Source of the DNA: Siphonodentalium dalli
Taxonomy: Eukaryota; Mollusca; Scaphopoda; Gadilida; Siphonodentaliidae
Direction of reading: 5' to 3'
Length of the DNA stretch: 64,000 nucleotides
Assembly: GCA_032622095.1 (NCBI GenBank)
Contig: CP136062.1
Coordinates: forward strand, 16,745,739 to 16,809,738
Of this stretch, positions 1 to 10,479 are shown piece after piece. The notes beneath the pieces were generated by a model. The model ran no database searches. It was not told where the DNA came from and worked only from the letters and a program-made list of their open reading frames with translations. The position numbers and the translations under genes are program-made. The number at the start of each line of letters is the position of its first letter. The first letter of the stretch is position 1.

Positions 1-1160
1 GCTGCGACGGGAGAATGTAAAGCTGATTGACGAACGAAGGACGCCCACGACGTGGTCGTTTGGCAGGCGACCCTGACGCAACAGCAGATGAGCGTTTTGG
101 TGGCATGATGTGCAAACTCTGGACGGCTTACTGTAAAGGAAAAGAAACAAAACGACAAGTAAATAGAACAATACAAGGAAACCGCACGCACCTACGGTGT
201 TGAAGGAAGTCATAATGATGCACCCAGTGTTACAACCCTAGAACTCCAAAAGGAGAGAAAAAAGGTTGCCATTATTAACGATCTTCATAACGAAGATGAA
301 TAATTAAAGCCATTAAGCGAGAATACCAACTGAAAATAATTAATGAGATGGAAGGCGTAAAACTTGTAGCATAAAAAGTAACGGCCATCATAACGAGGGC
401 CAGCAGTAAAGTGAACTGGTATAAACCCAGCACTATCAAAAGAAGCCAATGATTACACTTGTTGGCTAAATCAGACTTAGGTGATAGGCGGAGCGTTTAA
501 TTTTATTGAAATGCCACAGAAAACAACAATTTTTATGTGATTGTATTAAAATGTACATTTATAACATGAAAAGAATGACGCCTTCCATGGATCACCATAG
601 TGACATTATGGGTATCTCGCATTGTTCGAAAACAAAATGGCACATACCAAAAAGCCTGCAACATGAATAAGCTCCAATTAGACAAGACCATTATCAATTC
701 AAACCATACCAGAAAATTTAATAACAGTAAATAGCTGCAACACTTTTGATTGGCCGATCCCTATGCCGAAAAAAGGACAAGTAGGGAGGCCAGGCAGTTT
801 ACTGCATCACAACAACCGTCCAGATATATTCTTAATTGCATTACTCTCGCTCTTTTTTGTTTTCTTTTTTTTTGTTTTTTTTTTGTTTTTTTTAAATTAT
901 CTGCTCGTTGTCATGCACAAGAGTATTTAAGTGCCCAGTAAAGAGTGACACCAAAACAAGATAATGATGTCTGGATAACCAAGATGTTACGACACATTAA
1001 TAATGTCCCAACGGCATACTTGCATCGAGTCAACCACTGGTATGGAATGAATAAGGCGTAAAACAAAACATCAATTTGTGGGATTGATGAAATGAACTGG
1101 TCTACAACCTGGAGCGAACAATTGAATGAAAAATAATGAATCATTGCAATAAAAGGCTTC
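1..1160. other. Non-coding AT-rich sequence, no gene recognised
   Basis: No convincing coding exon or known repeat is seen on either strand. A T-rich run lies at about 847-893. Short open frames here lack domain similarity and codon structure. Confidence 0.5.
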
Positions 1161-1168
1161 GAAGAACA

Positions 1169-1398
1169 ATTGCATCAGCCATACATTTAGCAAAATATTG
1201 CATCAGCCACACATTGCATCAGCCCTATTTTTAGCAAAAACATTGCATCAGCCCTATTTTTAGCAAAATATTGCATCAGCCATATCCTTAGCAAAATATT
1301 GCATCAGCCATATTTTTAGCAAAGTATTATTGCATCAGCTATACCTTTAGGAAAAATATTGCATCAGCCATATTTTAAGCAAAATATTTCATCATCAG
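1169..1398. repeat. Minisatellite, about 8 imperfect copies with TTGCATCAGCC core
   Basis: The phrase TTGCATCAGCCATA followed by TTTAGCAAAATA recurs about eight times with spacing of roughly 20-36 bp. Copies differ by small indels and substitutions. No coding role is visible. Confidence 0.8.
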
Positions 1399-1781
1399 TC
1401 AAGCTTCAGAGCTCTCACCAACTCTGCACCGGAGACATTCAAAAGACTTCCTTTAAGCAAATTAATGTAGCATAAAACATAAGTAGCCGTGAAAACTGTA
1501 AAGCAATTTTAAATGTTCTTTGACTGAAAATGGTATCAAAGTTGTAACGGCATATTTATTAACGACAGGGTGGTTAAACCGTCGTTTTCAAAACAACTTG
1601 CAAAAAGGAAGTCTGAAGAACCGGCTAATGCTTTGACAAGCAAGTAAAAAGGAATTGAGCTACTTACGACTGATGCAAATGAAGAAATGGGTGACCATGA
1701 GGCACCTGCCGCCAAGCTCGCTTTGTCCATGAACAAAAAATCAAGGACGATCAACATGCCCTTTAAATTTATGATCCCAGA
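1399..1781. other. Unassigned sequence
   Basis: Nothing recognisable is seen. It lies just beyond the 3' end of the minus-strand SGNH pseudogene and may be part of the same element. Confidence 0.4.
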
Positions 1782-2454
1782 TTAAGCTTCCCTCCGAGGA
1801 ACCACAATGGGAGGGGAAACCCAAGCCAGGGAAGCAATACCATACCCGATAGCATCGCTGATGCTATATAGGTAGAGCACTGCTGAGGACCCCTTTAGGT
1901 GGACCCCATCCCTCCCCAGGTGCAGGAGCTCGCCGTCAAAACGACGGTGGGGCCACGACTCCCACTGAGTTGAATGAGAGGGGAGAAAAGATGACAAAAG
2001 ATCGTTCAACTCTTCCAAGTGGCTGTTGAAGACTGCAAGAGACTTTGGCCCCCGCACCGAACTCCGACAAAAAGCCTGGGCAACCAGAACTTTCTGCACG
2101 GAGTGGATGGACCGGACCACCGAACAGAAACCCACCACCCTCTCGGCAACCTCAGGAGGAGAAGCCCAACACAGGTCGTTGCTTCCAACTTGCATAATAA
2201 CTACGTGGGGCATAAAATCCCTAAGCCTGTGTTGAATGGATAAAAGATCCCAAACCTGTGCCCCACCCCGATGAAAAAGCCGAACATTTACCGGGACCCC
2301 CGGCGTATGAACCCACCTGAAGTTCCTCGGAAAAATTGCGCCCGCCGAAAAAACCGGTACGGTCCGCAAAACCAAACGCAGTGCCGATTCGTCGGACAAA
2401 ACTATGTCCGACGACCGCAACTCTAACTTCGCTGGCCGGAATTCGGAAAGCCAT
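1782..2454 (-). pseudogene. SGNH/GDSL-type hydrolase domain, frameshifted, probably from a mobile element
   Basis: Two overlapping minus-strand frames together give an SGNH-hydrolase-like domain. The first (from 2454) carries block I as VAVVGHSFVRRIG, with the nucleophile Ser in a GHS context. The second (2420-1782) carries block III as QVGSNDL (about 2192-2172) and block V as DGVHL (about 1910-1896), the expected Asp-x-x-His. A frame change between about 2400 and 2280 is needed to join them, so the copy as seen is broken unless an intron lies there. The region is more GC-rich than its surroundings. SGNH domains of this type are carried by several invertebrate retroelements, and that origin is inference. 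No reverse transcriptase or integrase is visible next to it. Confidence 0.65.
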
Positions 2455-3000
2455 AGTTGTGTGAACTTAATTTGTTATAATGTGCTCCCGAATTAAAATC
2501 AAAAGGCCAGAAAACGAATCGAGCTTGACGACAGGCACCTACCTTCACCAAAACAATAAAACTTTTCTAGAGAAATCAAATCGTGCGACGCACCTCAAGG
2601 GAAATTAATCTGACAATGAAGTACTCACAAGTTATTGTTGTCTTCGTGCGCGATCAAAAATATAGTTCCAATTTAATACCTTGAGCTCTTGTGGAAAAAC
2701 CGAGAACAGGAGCAAGGTATCTAAATTAAAATCATCGCGATTATAGTTAGAAAGTAGATTTGATATTAATTTCTGATAAGAGAAAAGTGCCAACTGTATT
2801 GCACAACAATGAGAAATTCTTACCGCGCATTTAGCGCAAAACGGTAGTGCACCGGCTTAAAATCTCGCCGCTTCTCGTGAGACTTGAGCGAGCCTTAGAA
2901 AGACGCACGAGATTTGAAAACGGTAAAAGCAGGGATGTTGCTGTCGATATAAAGCCCTTGGATCTCGTAGACCCAATGGTAATTTATTCTAATGAAAATA
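2455..3000. other. Unassigned sequence upstream of the SGNH remnant
   Basis: No domain is recognised. The sequence between the SGNH remnant and the 32-bp array is unremarkable. Confidence 0.4.
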
Positions 3001-3002
3001 AA

Positions 3003-3890
3003 CTAAAAGCAAAACAAGAGAATAAAACGTACACCCCAAAACAAAATAACAGAATAAAATGTACACCCCAAAACAAAATAACAGAATAAAACGTGCACCC
3101 CAAAACAAAATAACAGAATAAAACGTACACCCCAAAACAAAATAACAGAATAAAACGTACACCTCAAAACAAAATAACAGAATAAAATGTACACCCCAAA
3201 ACAAAATAACAGAATAAAACGTGCACCCCAAAACAAAATAACAGAATAAAATGTGCACCCCAAAACAAAATAACAGAATAAAACATACACCCCAAAACAA
3301 AATAACAGAATAAAACGTACACCCCAAAACAAAATAACAGAATAAAACGTACACCCCAAAACAAAATAACAGAATAAAACGTACACCCCAAAACAAAATA
3401 ACAGAATAAAACGTACACCCCAAAACAAAATAACAGAATAAAACGTACACCCCAAAACAAAATAAAGAATAAAACGTACACCCCAAAACAAAATAACAGA
3501 ATAAAATGTACACCCCAAAACAAAATAACAGAATAAAACGTACACCCCAAAACAAAATAACAGAATAAAACGTGCACCCCAAAACAAAATAACAGAATAA
3601 AATGTGCACCCCAAAACAAAATAACAGAATAAAACGTACACCCCAAAACAAAATAACAGAATAAAATGTACACCCCAAAACAAAATAACAGAATAAAACG
3701 TACACCCCAAAACAAAATAACAGAATAAAACGTACACCCCAAAACAAAATAACAGAATAAAACGTACACCCCAAAACAAAATAACAGAATAAAACGTACA
3801 CCCCAAAACAAAATAACAATAAAACGTACACCCCAAAACAAAATAACAGAATAAAATGTACACCCCAAAACAAAATAACAGAATAAAATG
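3003..3890. repeat. 32-bp minisatellite, about 28 copies
   Basis: The unit reads ACGTACACCCCAAAACAAAA followed by TAACAGAATAAA. It is tandemly repeated with single-base variants (ACGTGC, ATGTAC) and occasional 2-3 base deletions. Because 32 is not a multiple of 3 and the unit has no stop on the minus strand, all three minus frames stay open for 234-323 codons and encode the same hydrophobic 32-residue period. These frames are a consequence of the repeat, not evidence of genes. Confidence 0.95.
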
Positions 3891-4018
3891 ATGCCTAAGC
3901 AGAATGAGATCCCCTGAGGCTGAATTTGGCGTTGCTAGCCTGCTTAGCGGGATAGCATCCACTAAATTCACCATCTGGAGACCTTATTTTGAAAATGTCA
4001 GACATACTATATCCAGAT
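3888..4018. mobile_element. Fragment of the composite 'AATTCACC' MITE family
   Basis: It contains AGCAGAATGAGATCCCC, a hairpin around TAGCCTGCTTAGCGGGATAGC, and a degraded AATTCACCATCTGGAGACC. It matches one terminal hairpin of the fuller copies at 7005-7432 and 48115-48545. The rest of the element is absent. Confidence 0.7.
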
Positions 4019-4071
4019 TTGGTCAGTAATGTAAGACATTCATCTCAATCCTCACTGATAAAGTTCAAATT

Positions 4072-4920
4072 TAACCCACAGGGAGCCTCACACAGATGGA
4101 AGCATGCATTAAGAGTGTCGTCTGTTCCAGTCTATGTGGGGCTCTCTATGGGTTAATATATACTTTGGAATGCTGCCAGATCCTATTCTATTCTGTGGTG
4201 TTGTCTATATTGTGTATTTTGTAATTAACCCACATGGAGCCTCACACAGATGGAAGCATGCATTAAGAGTGTCGTCTGTTCCAGTCTATGTGGGGCTCTC
4301 TATGGGTTAATATATACTTTGGAATGCTGCCAGATCCTATTCTATTCTGTGGTGTTGTCTATATTGTGTATTTTGTAATTAACCCACATGGAGCCTCACA
4401 CAGATGGAAGCATGCATTAAGAGTGTCGTCTGTTCCAGTCTATGTGGGGCTCTCTATGGGTTAATATATACTTTGGAATGCTGCCAGATCCTATTCTATT
4501 CTGTGGTGTTGTCTATATTGTGTATTTTGTAATTAACCCACATGGAGCCTCACACAGATGGAAGCATGCACTATATAAGAGTGTCATCTGCTCCAGTCTA
4601 TGTGGGGCTCACTATTGGTTAATAGAGCCTTTGGAATGCTGCCAGATTCTATTCTATCCTGTGGTATTGTCTATGTTGTGATTCGCCCACATGGAGCCTC
4701 ACACAGATGGAAGCATGCACTAAGAGTGTCGTCTGCTCCAGTCTATGTGGGGCTCTCTAGGGGTTAATATATACTTTGGAATGCTGCCAGATCCTATTCT
4801 ATTCTGTGGTGTTGTCTATATTGTGTATTTTGTAATTAACCCACATGGAGCCTCACACTGATGGAAGCATGCACTGCAGAGTGTCATCTTCTCCGTATAT
4901 GTGGGGCTCTCTATGGGTTA
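4072..4920. repeat. 154-bp tandem array (6 copies) of a TTAA-ended inverted-repeat unit
   Basis: TTAACCCACATGGAGCC recurs at about 4072, 4226, 4380 and 4534, then in two more divergent copies near 4680 and 4836. Within each unit, TTAACCCAC...GGAGCC is inverted as GGGGCTC...TGGGTTAA, so the unit contains a small TTAA-ended, piggyBac-like foldback. The array stops about 20 bp before the CTLD1 splice acceptor. It resembles the middle of the element at 5996-6459 (GGGAGCCCCACACAT, AGAGTGTCGTCTG). Confidence 0.85.
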
Positions 4921-4941
4921 GGGCCTTATATCTATTGACAG

Positions 4942-5122
4942 TTGACCATGATGCACTATGCTTGCACCCCCAAGCATCGTTCTATGGAAAATTACGGCGA
5001 TGTTTTTGGCTGATGTCAAGTACTTACAACTACTGGGACAGCAGGCAAGCATGCAGTAAACTCGGAGGGAATCTCGCTCATGTGTACGATACGCAAACTT
5101 ACTTGTTTCTGTACAGAGAAAT
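4942..5122 (+). CDS. CTLD1, first-half exon
   Basis: The exon runs from TTGACAG|TT to AAAT|GTAAGC and enters in phase 1, leaving in phase 2. The translation shows the N-terminal half of a long-form CTLD: ALCLHP, then the paired cysteine in RRCFWLM, a helix with QACSKLGGNLAHVYD, and a second helix ending at FLYREM. The extra pair C-x13-C is the additional N-terminal disulfide of long-form CTLDs. Its partner is the exon at 9896. The acceptor abuts a 154-bp tandem array and its pyrimidine tract is poor, so an upstream alternative start cannot be excluded. The preceding exon is not identified in the window. Confidence 0.85.
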
Positions 5123-5197
5123 GTAAGCATTTAATCTCGGAGGAACTCTTGATCATATGTACGATACAGCAACATGTAATTTTTCATAATTTAGTTT

Positions 5198-5311
5198 CAG
5201 TGAGAGCTTTCCAATGAATGGCAACAAGCCATATTTCTGACTAAATCCTGAAAAGTTGACCATAATTCTGCTGTGGTTAAGGAGACGATTATTTAGGGCA
5301 TTACTGTATAT
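5198..5311. mobile_element. Half of a TA-type foldback MITE
   Basis: GAGAGCTTTCCAATGAATGG followed by CAACAAGCCATATTTC and TAATTCTGCTGTGGTTAAGG is one arm of the foldback family seen complete at 8007-8219. The other arm is missing. It lies in the first intron of CTLD1. Confidence 0.75.
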
Positions 5312-5424
5312 GTGGTGCAATGATACAACGAGAGCCAGGAGACTAATGAGCGACTGCAATATAGTTCACTTTCTTCACACGACCGTTTGGTGCTTTGTTT
5401 ATTATACACCAGCTGTCAATATTT

Positions 5425-5552
5425 AGAGGATATTACATGGTTGATTTGAAATTAGGCCCAATATCAGCCTGAGGTAACCCCATAACCTGATATGAGGTTT
5501 TCGAGGGCTGATATCAGGCCTAATATAAAACCAACCAAGTAATATCCTATTT
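5425..5552. repeat. Foldback / inverted repeat
   Basis: AGGATATTACATGGTTG...TTAGGCCCAATATCAGCC is followed, after about 35 bp, by its imperfect reverse complement GGCTGATATCAGGCCTAA...CCAAGTAATATCCT. It is probably a small inverted-repeat element. The following 150 bp repeats the phrases GATATTACTCGG and GTGATGTC. Confidence 0.7.
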
Positions 5553-5875
5553 ATTAACTCTTTCAAATGAGTGACATCACAAAAATTTATATCTACATAT
5601 TATTTAGCAGTGCAGTACGTAGATATACCGGTACGGCATGTTGTCAAACCATATTACTCGGATTTGTGATGTCGTAAAATGATATAACTCGGACAGGTGA
5701 TGTCCTACAATGATATTACTCGGTTTAAGGGCAAATTGAAGCGATATTCACATAGTTCGATAACAGGCCGTTCTGGACAAATTTGTCATATCTAATTTAT
5801 AATCATTGGTATTAATTAGGCCATCCAAAAATAATTATTTGTTTCTCAGGCAATTTTGTTTGAAAATCAGTGAAG

Positions 5876-5899
5876 GGAGGGAGGGAGGGAGGGAGGGAG
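5876..5899. repeat. (GGGA)n microsatellite
   Basis: Six consecutive GGGA units are seen. Confidence 0.9.
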
Positions 5900-5995
5900 T
5901 GATGCTTTAATGTTTTATTTGTTAGTGAGCATGGAGTATGATACCTTCCATTGTCTAGAAAAAGTTAGAAAATGTAGAGGGAACTTTGTTGTGCA

Positions 5996-6459
5996 TATGT
6001 GACCCGCCATATCAAATCCAGTCGGAAGTCGGGATTTTTTTACCCTGTGCCAATGCATTCTCTTATATATGCGAGTCGACCATAGGTCGCCTCGCATATA
6101 TAAGAGAATGCATTGGCCTAACAATTTTTTATCATTTTTTTTAAATAAATGTTTCTTACAATTTTTAGGACATAAAATAAAAAAACATCCATTACCCTGC
6201 AGGGAGCCCCACACATATATAGAAGCATATAGAAGAGTGTCGTCTGCTCATGTTTGTCTGGGTCTCTGTATGGGTGAAATTATAAAATTGTTAAAGAATA
6301 CAAGAAAAAATTATTAAAATTGTAAAAAATTGTTAGGCCAATGCATTCTCTTATATATGCGAGGCGACCTATGGTCGACTCGCATATATAAGAGAATGCA
6401 TTGGCACAGGGTAAAAAAAATCCTGACTTACGACTGGATTTGATATGGCGGGTCACATA
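5996..6459. mobile_element. Complete TA-flanked MITE carrying two palindromic hairpins
   Basis: The ends are mirror images: TATGTGACCCGCCATATCAA at the left and TTGATATGGCGGGTCACATA at the right. Just inside each end sits a near-perfect palindrome whose arms read CAATGCATTCTCTTATATAT and GCGAG around a TCGAC/GGTCG loop. The centre has AT-rich sequence and a GGGAGCCCCACACA...GTCTCTGTATGGG foldback. The flanking TA fits a mariner-like insertion. No transposase is present. A second full copy is at 49561-50032 and partial ones are at 29400 and 32740. Confidence 0.8.
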
Positions 6460-6689
6460 TACACTCATTTAATCTGAGATAAAAATTGCGTTGTTCTACT
6501 AGTATATGACCGAGATTACTTATAATAATGTAATAATGCCCCCGACTATTCACAGTTGTTATTGTTGTCTATAAATTGACACCTCTCCATTATAACATGT
6601 GATCCTAAATTTCCTCCAGTGCATTTCAATTGTTCTGGAATTACAATTGGTATGTACACCAGACCAGCTAATCATTTTCATGAATGTAG

Positions 6690-6985
6690 TCATCTATCTA
6701 ATTATACCCCCATCCAAAATGGGGGGTATACTGGATTACATGCATCAGTCTGTCCATCTGTCCATGTGTGTGTCCGTCCATGTGCATTGACGTTGTTCAC
6801 ATTTTCCGTTCAAGTGTTATCCCTCTTTGTTTATCTGAAAATGTTGGATTTCCATCCGTCCGCTCATATATCTCAACCATGGGTTATCTGATCTCGATGA
6901 AATATGGTATGCAGGTTTGTCACAAGGAGGGCATTCAAAAGAGGGTTCAGCTGCAGCAGCCAGGATTTTATTCCCACTATTTACG
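6690..6985. repeat. Dispersed repeat with CCCCCAT...ATGGGGGGTATA start
   Basis: A short foldback TACCCCCATCCAAAATGGGGGGTATA is followed by CTGTCCATCTGTCC-type sequence and two related segments ending GTTATCCCTCTTTGTTTA. The same arrangement recurs at 20765-21180 and in part at 31795-32070 and 36600-36640. It is an unclassified dispersed element. Confidence 0.65.
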
Positions 6986-7004
6986 ACCAAAATTTCTTAG
7001 CAGG

Positions 7005-7432
7005 CAGAAAGCCTAGGTCTCCAGAGGGTGAATTTAGTGACGTTATCCCCCATAGTGGGCTAGCATCACCAAACTCACCTTCCGGGACCTCATTCTGCAT
7101 GGCCTCATCTGCTATGGGAGACATAGACTCAGATTGAAGTTCCCAAACGGTGAATATTGTGATGTACACCCATTGGGAACCTCGATTATGCAATGTGTCA
7201 TCTGCCAATTTGGGGATAAAGAGAAACTAAACTAAAAAAAAGAAATAGAAATTAAGTTTCTATAGAAATTTGTTAATAAAGAAACTTTCCAGAGAAGATG
7301 AGGCCTAAGCAGAATGAGGTCCCCAGAGGCTGAATTTAGTGATGCTAGCCCACTGTATGGGATAGCGTCACTAAATTCACCCTTTGGGGGACCTCATTTT
7401 GCAAATGTCAGGCACACTAAACTCAGACTTGC
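7005..7432. mobile_element. Composite 'AATTCACC' MITE, nearly complete
   Basis: Two terminal hairpins, each GAGGTC(C)CC-AGAGG(G)TGAATTTAGTGA...TCACTAAATTCACCcTCTGGGGACCTC, flank a middle with its own inverted segments (GAAGTTCCCAAACGGTGAA / CACCCATTGGGAACCTC). Sister copies are at 10480, 16138, 25755, 26935, 38488, 48115 and 49300. No coding capacity is seen. Confidence 0.8.
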
Positions 7433-7495
7433 TCCGATCAATGGTGGATAATATATAGGCAAAACAAAAAGATATAGAATCTATGTGAAGATCTA

Positions 7496-7942
7496 TAGGT
7501 CGTCTTGCATATATAAGAGAACGCATTGAACAAATTTTATATTATTTTTTATAATTGTTAAAGAATTGAAAAAAAAATGAAGAAAATTATAGAAAATTGT
7601 TAAAGAATGTAAGAAAAAATGATAAAAATTTATAAAGATAAAGAATATAAGAAAAAATGATATAAAATTGTTAAAGAATATAAGAAAATATGATAAAAAA
7701 TTGTTATAAAATGTAAGAAATTTGTTTTTAAAATGATAAAAATTGTTAAAGAATGTAAGAAAAAATTATAAAAAATGATAAATGGAAGAAAAATTGATAA
7801 AAATTTTATAAAAAATTGTTAGGCCAATGCTTTCTTTTATATATTCGAGGCGACCTATGGTTGACTCGCATATATAAGAGAATGCATTGGCACAGGGTCT
7901 TTAATGTTGCTCCAACGCAGATCTCATCATGAAAGGGTTAAC
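7496..7942. mobile_element. piggyBac-like TTAA MITE, partial, with palindromic core
   Basis: It includes one damaged and one intact copy of the CAATGCATTCTCTTATATAT palindrome separated by AT-rich sequence with GTTAAAGAATGTAAGAAAAA repeats. The right end reads TCATGAAAGGGTTAA, matching the TTAACCCTTTCATGAC termini of copies at 23724 and 26681. The left terminus is lost. Confidence 0.65.
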
Positions 7943-8006
7943 AGGTGTTAATGCAATTTTAATTTAAAAGTCTGTTGTACAACCCGAGTACATAAGTACA
8001 TAAGTA

Positions 8007-8219
8007 CAGTAATGCCATAATTAATCGACTCTTTAACCACAGCTGAATTATGGGTAACTTTTCAGGATTTAGTCGGAAATATGGTTTGTTGCCATTCATC
8101 GGAAAGCTCTCCCCAAGAGCTCTCCGATGAATGGCAACAAGCCATATTTCCGACTAAATCCTGAAAAGTTACCCATAATTCTGCTGTGGTTAAGGGGTCA
8201 ATTACTTAGGGTATTACTG
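8007..8219. mobile_element. TA-flanked foldback MITE (Tc1/mariner-like), complete
   Basis: The ends are CAGTAATGCCATAATTAATC and its complement GTATTACTG, flanked by TA on both sides. The whole element is one long inverted repeat meeting at CTCTCCCCAAGAGAGC-like sequence in the centre. TIRs starting CAGT and a TA target fit the Tc1/mariner superfamily. Copies in this window: 15272, 18157, 22364, 23984, 27385, 32617, 43754, 51059 and 57676. Confidence 0.85.
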
Positions 8220-8399
8220 TAAGTACATACAGTTTAATAGAATAAAAAAGATAACTTTCATATTTTCACACACTACAATAGGGAATTTAGGGAATTGTCA
8301 ATACAAAGAGGATCTCTAACGAGTTATGTTGGGATCGATATAAGATTTTATTATATGCTTCCCCATTAAATAGTGGGAAATTGCCGTGGCGTAGAGCGT

Positions 8400-8480
8400 T
8401 ATATCCATCGCCTGGACCGACTCGATGGATAACACTGACCGACTCGATGGATAACACTGACCGACTCGATGGATAACACA
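8400..8480. repeat. 22-bp triplication
   Basis: CACTGACCGACTCGATGGAT is repeated two to three times. It lies between GATCTCTAACGAGTTATG and CGGTTTATAGCGG, phrases that recur inverted at 29846-29990. Confidence 0.6.
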
Positions 8481-8849
8481 ATTGTATTACTTTTTCGGAG
8501 ATTACTTCCGGTTTATAGCGGCGAATCACATTAAGTTTCAAAGCGTATCAATAACAGCCGGACTATTGTTTTAATTATTGATTTTCACGGTTCATAAACT
8601 GTTATTTAATTGTTATAATGTTAACTCATTTGTTTTAATATATTCTTATCACTAAATTATGTATACATTAATTTTCTCGCATCATTTCAGAATAAAACAA
8701 TGGGGACTATTTCTTATGGCGGCTATGCTCGATATTTGTCATTCGGTGGTGAGCAAATCAATTGATGGAATGTAAACAAAATGCAAATGTCGAAGCTTTC
8801 TAACAATTCGAAGTGAACTGTAGGACAAAATTAGCAGTTTTGGTGCGAG

Positions 8850-9125
8850 TCATAGCGCATATAATAAAAAGAAAACCTACGGGTTTTGGTTAAATACCCG
8901 GATTATCTCATTCGTGGGTGCAAGGAAGTACAGAATTTCCACTCGCGGCTTGCAGCCGCTCGTGGAAATTCTGTACTTCCTTGCACCCACTCATGAGATA
9001 ATTCGGGTATTCAACCAAAACTCGTAGGTATTCTCTATTTATAAAACGAGTTTGATAAATTTGATTCACAACGAGTTATAGACAAGTTGTGAATCAAATT
9101 TATGAAAGGAGTTTCATAAAATCTT
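8850..9125. repeat. Two adjacent foldbacks
   Basis: GTGGGTGCAAGGAAGTACAG...CCACTCGCGGC mirrors GCCGCTCGTGG...CTGTACTTCCTTGCACCCAC, and outer parts extend the pairing (ACCTACGGGTTTTGG / CCAAAACTCGTAGGT). A second foldback follows: TTTGATTCACAAC...GTTGTGAATCAAA. They may form one inverted-repeat element. Confidence 0.75.
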
Positions 9126-9640
9126 ATATCCTAACATAACGGGTTGAAGATCTTGTATATCACATGAACAAAATTAGAGCTTTATGCCTTTTTAACAAAT
9201 ATAAATCTTTAAAAGAAGCTCAAAATGCATACATGCACGGCATTGGCTGAGACGCTTCACAACTGTATACGATAGTATTACGCGCTCTGGCTTGCGATGA
9301 AAACTATTGTCTCCCAATTTGCCTCTTTGTTTTTGTGTCTATTTTCATAAGTGCAACGAAGTTGGACAATAATTGAACTTTAATGAACAAAGCAATCATT
9401 TTGTGCAATGTCTGGTATTGGTGTCAAGATCGGCTTTTCTAAATAGTATTAATCTGCCCGGTAATTTTGTTGGCGCGATGCCAAGTATCCCGGGAAGCAT
9501 GCACTTATTCATCACTAGGGCTTTTTTACTGATATAATCGGGGTTTCATTAGTTGATATGTTTCTTGCTAAATTTATGACCAGTTGTCTGATCCAAGTTC
9601 AGGATGATTTTTATTTTTTATTTTTTTGGCGCACCATAAA
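9126..9640. other. Intronic sequence, nothing recognised
   Basis: No exon or repeat family is recognised within the first intron of CTLD1 here. Confidence 0.4.
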
Positions 9641-9644
9641 CAGT

Positions 9645-9822
9645 ATTAACACTTTCATGACTGGAGCTAACAATTAATATTGACCTTGACATTTTAAGCC
9701 AGTACATTCTCTTATAAATGCGGACCTTGACATTTTAAGCCAGTACATTCTCTTATAAATCCGAGGCTCCCTATGGATCTTTAATGCTGCACCAGCGCAG
9801 CTCCTGTCATGAGAGGGTTAAA
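9645..9822. mobile_element. piggyBac-like TTAA MITE remnant
   Basis: It starts at ACACTTTCATGACTGGAGC and ends CTCCTGTCATGAGAGGGTTAA. Inside is a duplicated 38-bp stretch (GACCTTGACATTTTAAGCCA, twice) and degraded CAGTACATTCTCTTATAAAT arms. Confidence 0.65.
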
Positions 9823-9895
9823 TATAGAAATGGGTGTGTAATAAATCAAAATCCAGCCATTATTTACCATCAATGATGTTTTGTTTTGTTTACAG

Positions 9896-10131
9896 TTACG
9901 ATCGAGCTTGTACCCATGCTTGGGTGGGGTATACAGATGCCATAATGCAGGATGGTGTTTGGGGAAATGACTGGGTGGATGCGGATGGTAACTCGTTGCC
10001 ATGGTCACGATGGTACATGGGGCAGCCCAATAACTTTCCAATCACACAGGAGTGCCTTATACTGGATAACTCATGTGAAATGCATGACCGATTGTGTACA
10101 GCTGAGTACAAAATACTCTGTGAATCGGCAG
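9896..10131 (+). CDS. CTLD1, second-half exon
   Basis: The acceptor TTTGTTTACAG is strong and the donor is GCAG|GTTAGT. The exon enters in phase 2 and leaves in phase 1. The translation has the C-terminal CTLD signature: HAWVGYTD (the WIG-strand position), an acidic/aromatic loop WVDADGNSLPWSRW, MGQPNNF at the position of the EPN/QPD ligand motif, then QECLIL, RLCTAEYKILCES with the conserved C-terminal cysteines. QPN is neither the classical mannose (EPN) nor galactose (QPD) triplet, and no WND calcium motif is seen, so sugar binding is uncertain. The last 36 nt and the donor are tandemly repeated downstream. Confidence 0.9.
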
Positions 10132-10228
10132 GTTAGTATTTCTTAGGTACAGCTGAGTACAAAATACTCTGTGAATCGGCAGGTTAGTATTTCTTAGGTA
10201 CAGCTGAGTACAAAATACTCTGTGAATC
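10096..10228 (+). repeat. 51-bp triplication of exon end plus splice donor
   Basis: GTACAGCTGAGTACAAAATA recurs at 10096, 10147 and 10198. The first two copies carry the GGCAG|GTTAGT donor, and the third ends before it. The period is 51 bp. Use of the second donor would pass an in-frame TAG, so only the first donor is productive. Confidence 0.95.
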
Positions 10229-10249
10229 AGCCCATACATCGTAATTCAG

Positions 10250-10475
10250 CAGTGAATAGGTTAATTCTTTCTGTACCAAATGGAATCTCTCACTCAGCTA
10301 TGAAAGTATGCATTGGAATGGTCTATTATTCATTTGGAGGGATGTTCAGATATAATGAGCAGACGACAGTATAATGAAAAGATAATACAAGCCCAGAAGG
10401 ATTCATTTTACTTTTGTGGGAAATGTTCAGATAATAAATTCAACAAACGAGCTATTATTATCTGAACAGTTCCTG
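10250..10475. mobile_element. TTAA-type MITE 5' part, related to the 66-bp array
   Basis: GTTAATTCTTTCTGTACCAA, then TATGCATTGGAATGG, CTATTATTCAT and GAGCAGACGACAG match the fuller copy at 50790-51040. Its other end supplies the 66-bp repeat unit. Confidence 0.6.
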
Positions 10476-10479
10476 AGGA

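Noticed and set aside
2989-3974. Three overlapping long minus-strand frames (234-323 codons)
   Set aside because: They are produced by a stop-free 32-bp tandem repeat and have identical hydrophobic periods in all frames.
5915-6214. Recurring small frames with 'CANAFSYICESTIGRLAYIRECIGL'-type translation in many places
   Set aside because: They are translations of the MITE palindrome, found in both orientations, and not a protein family.
6904-7137. Recurring small frames with 'RSPEGEFSDAIPHSGLASPNSPSGD'-type translation
   Set aside because: They are translations of the composite 'AATTCACC' MITE hairpins.
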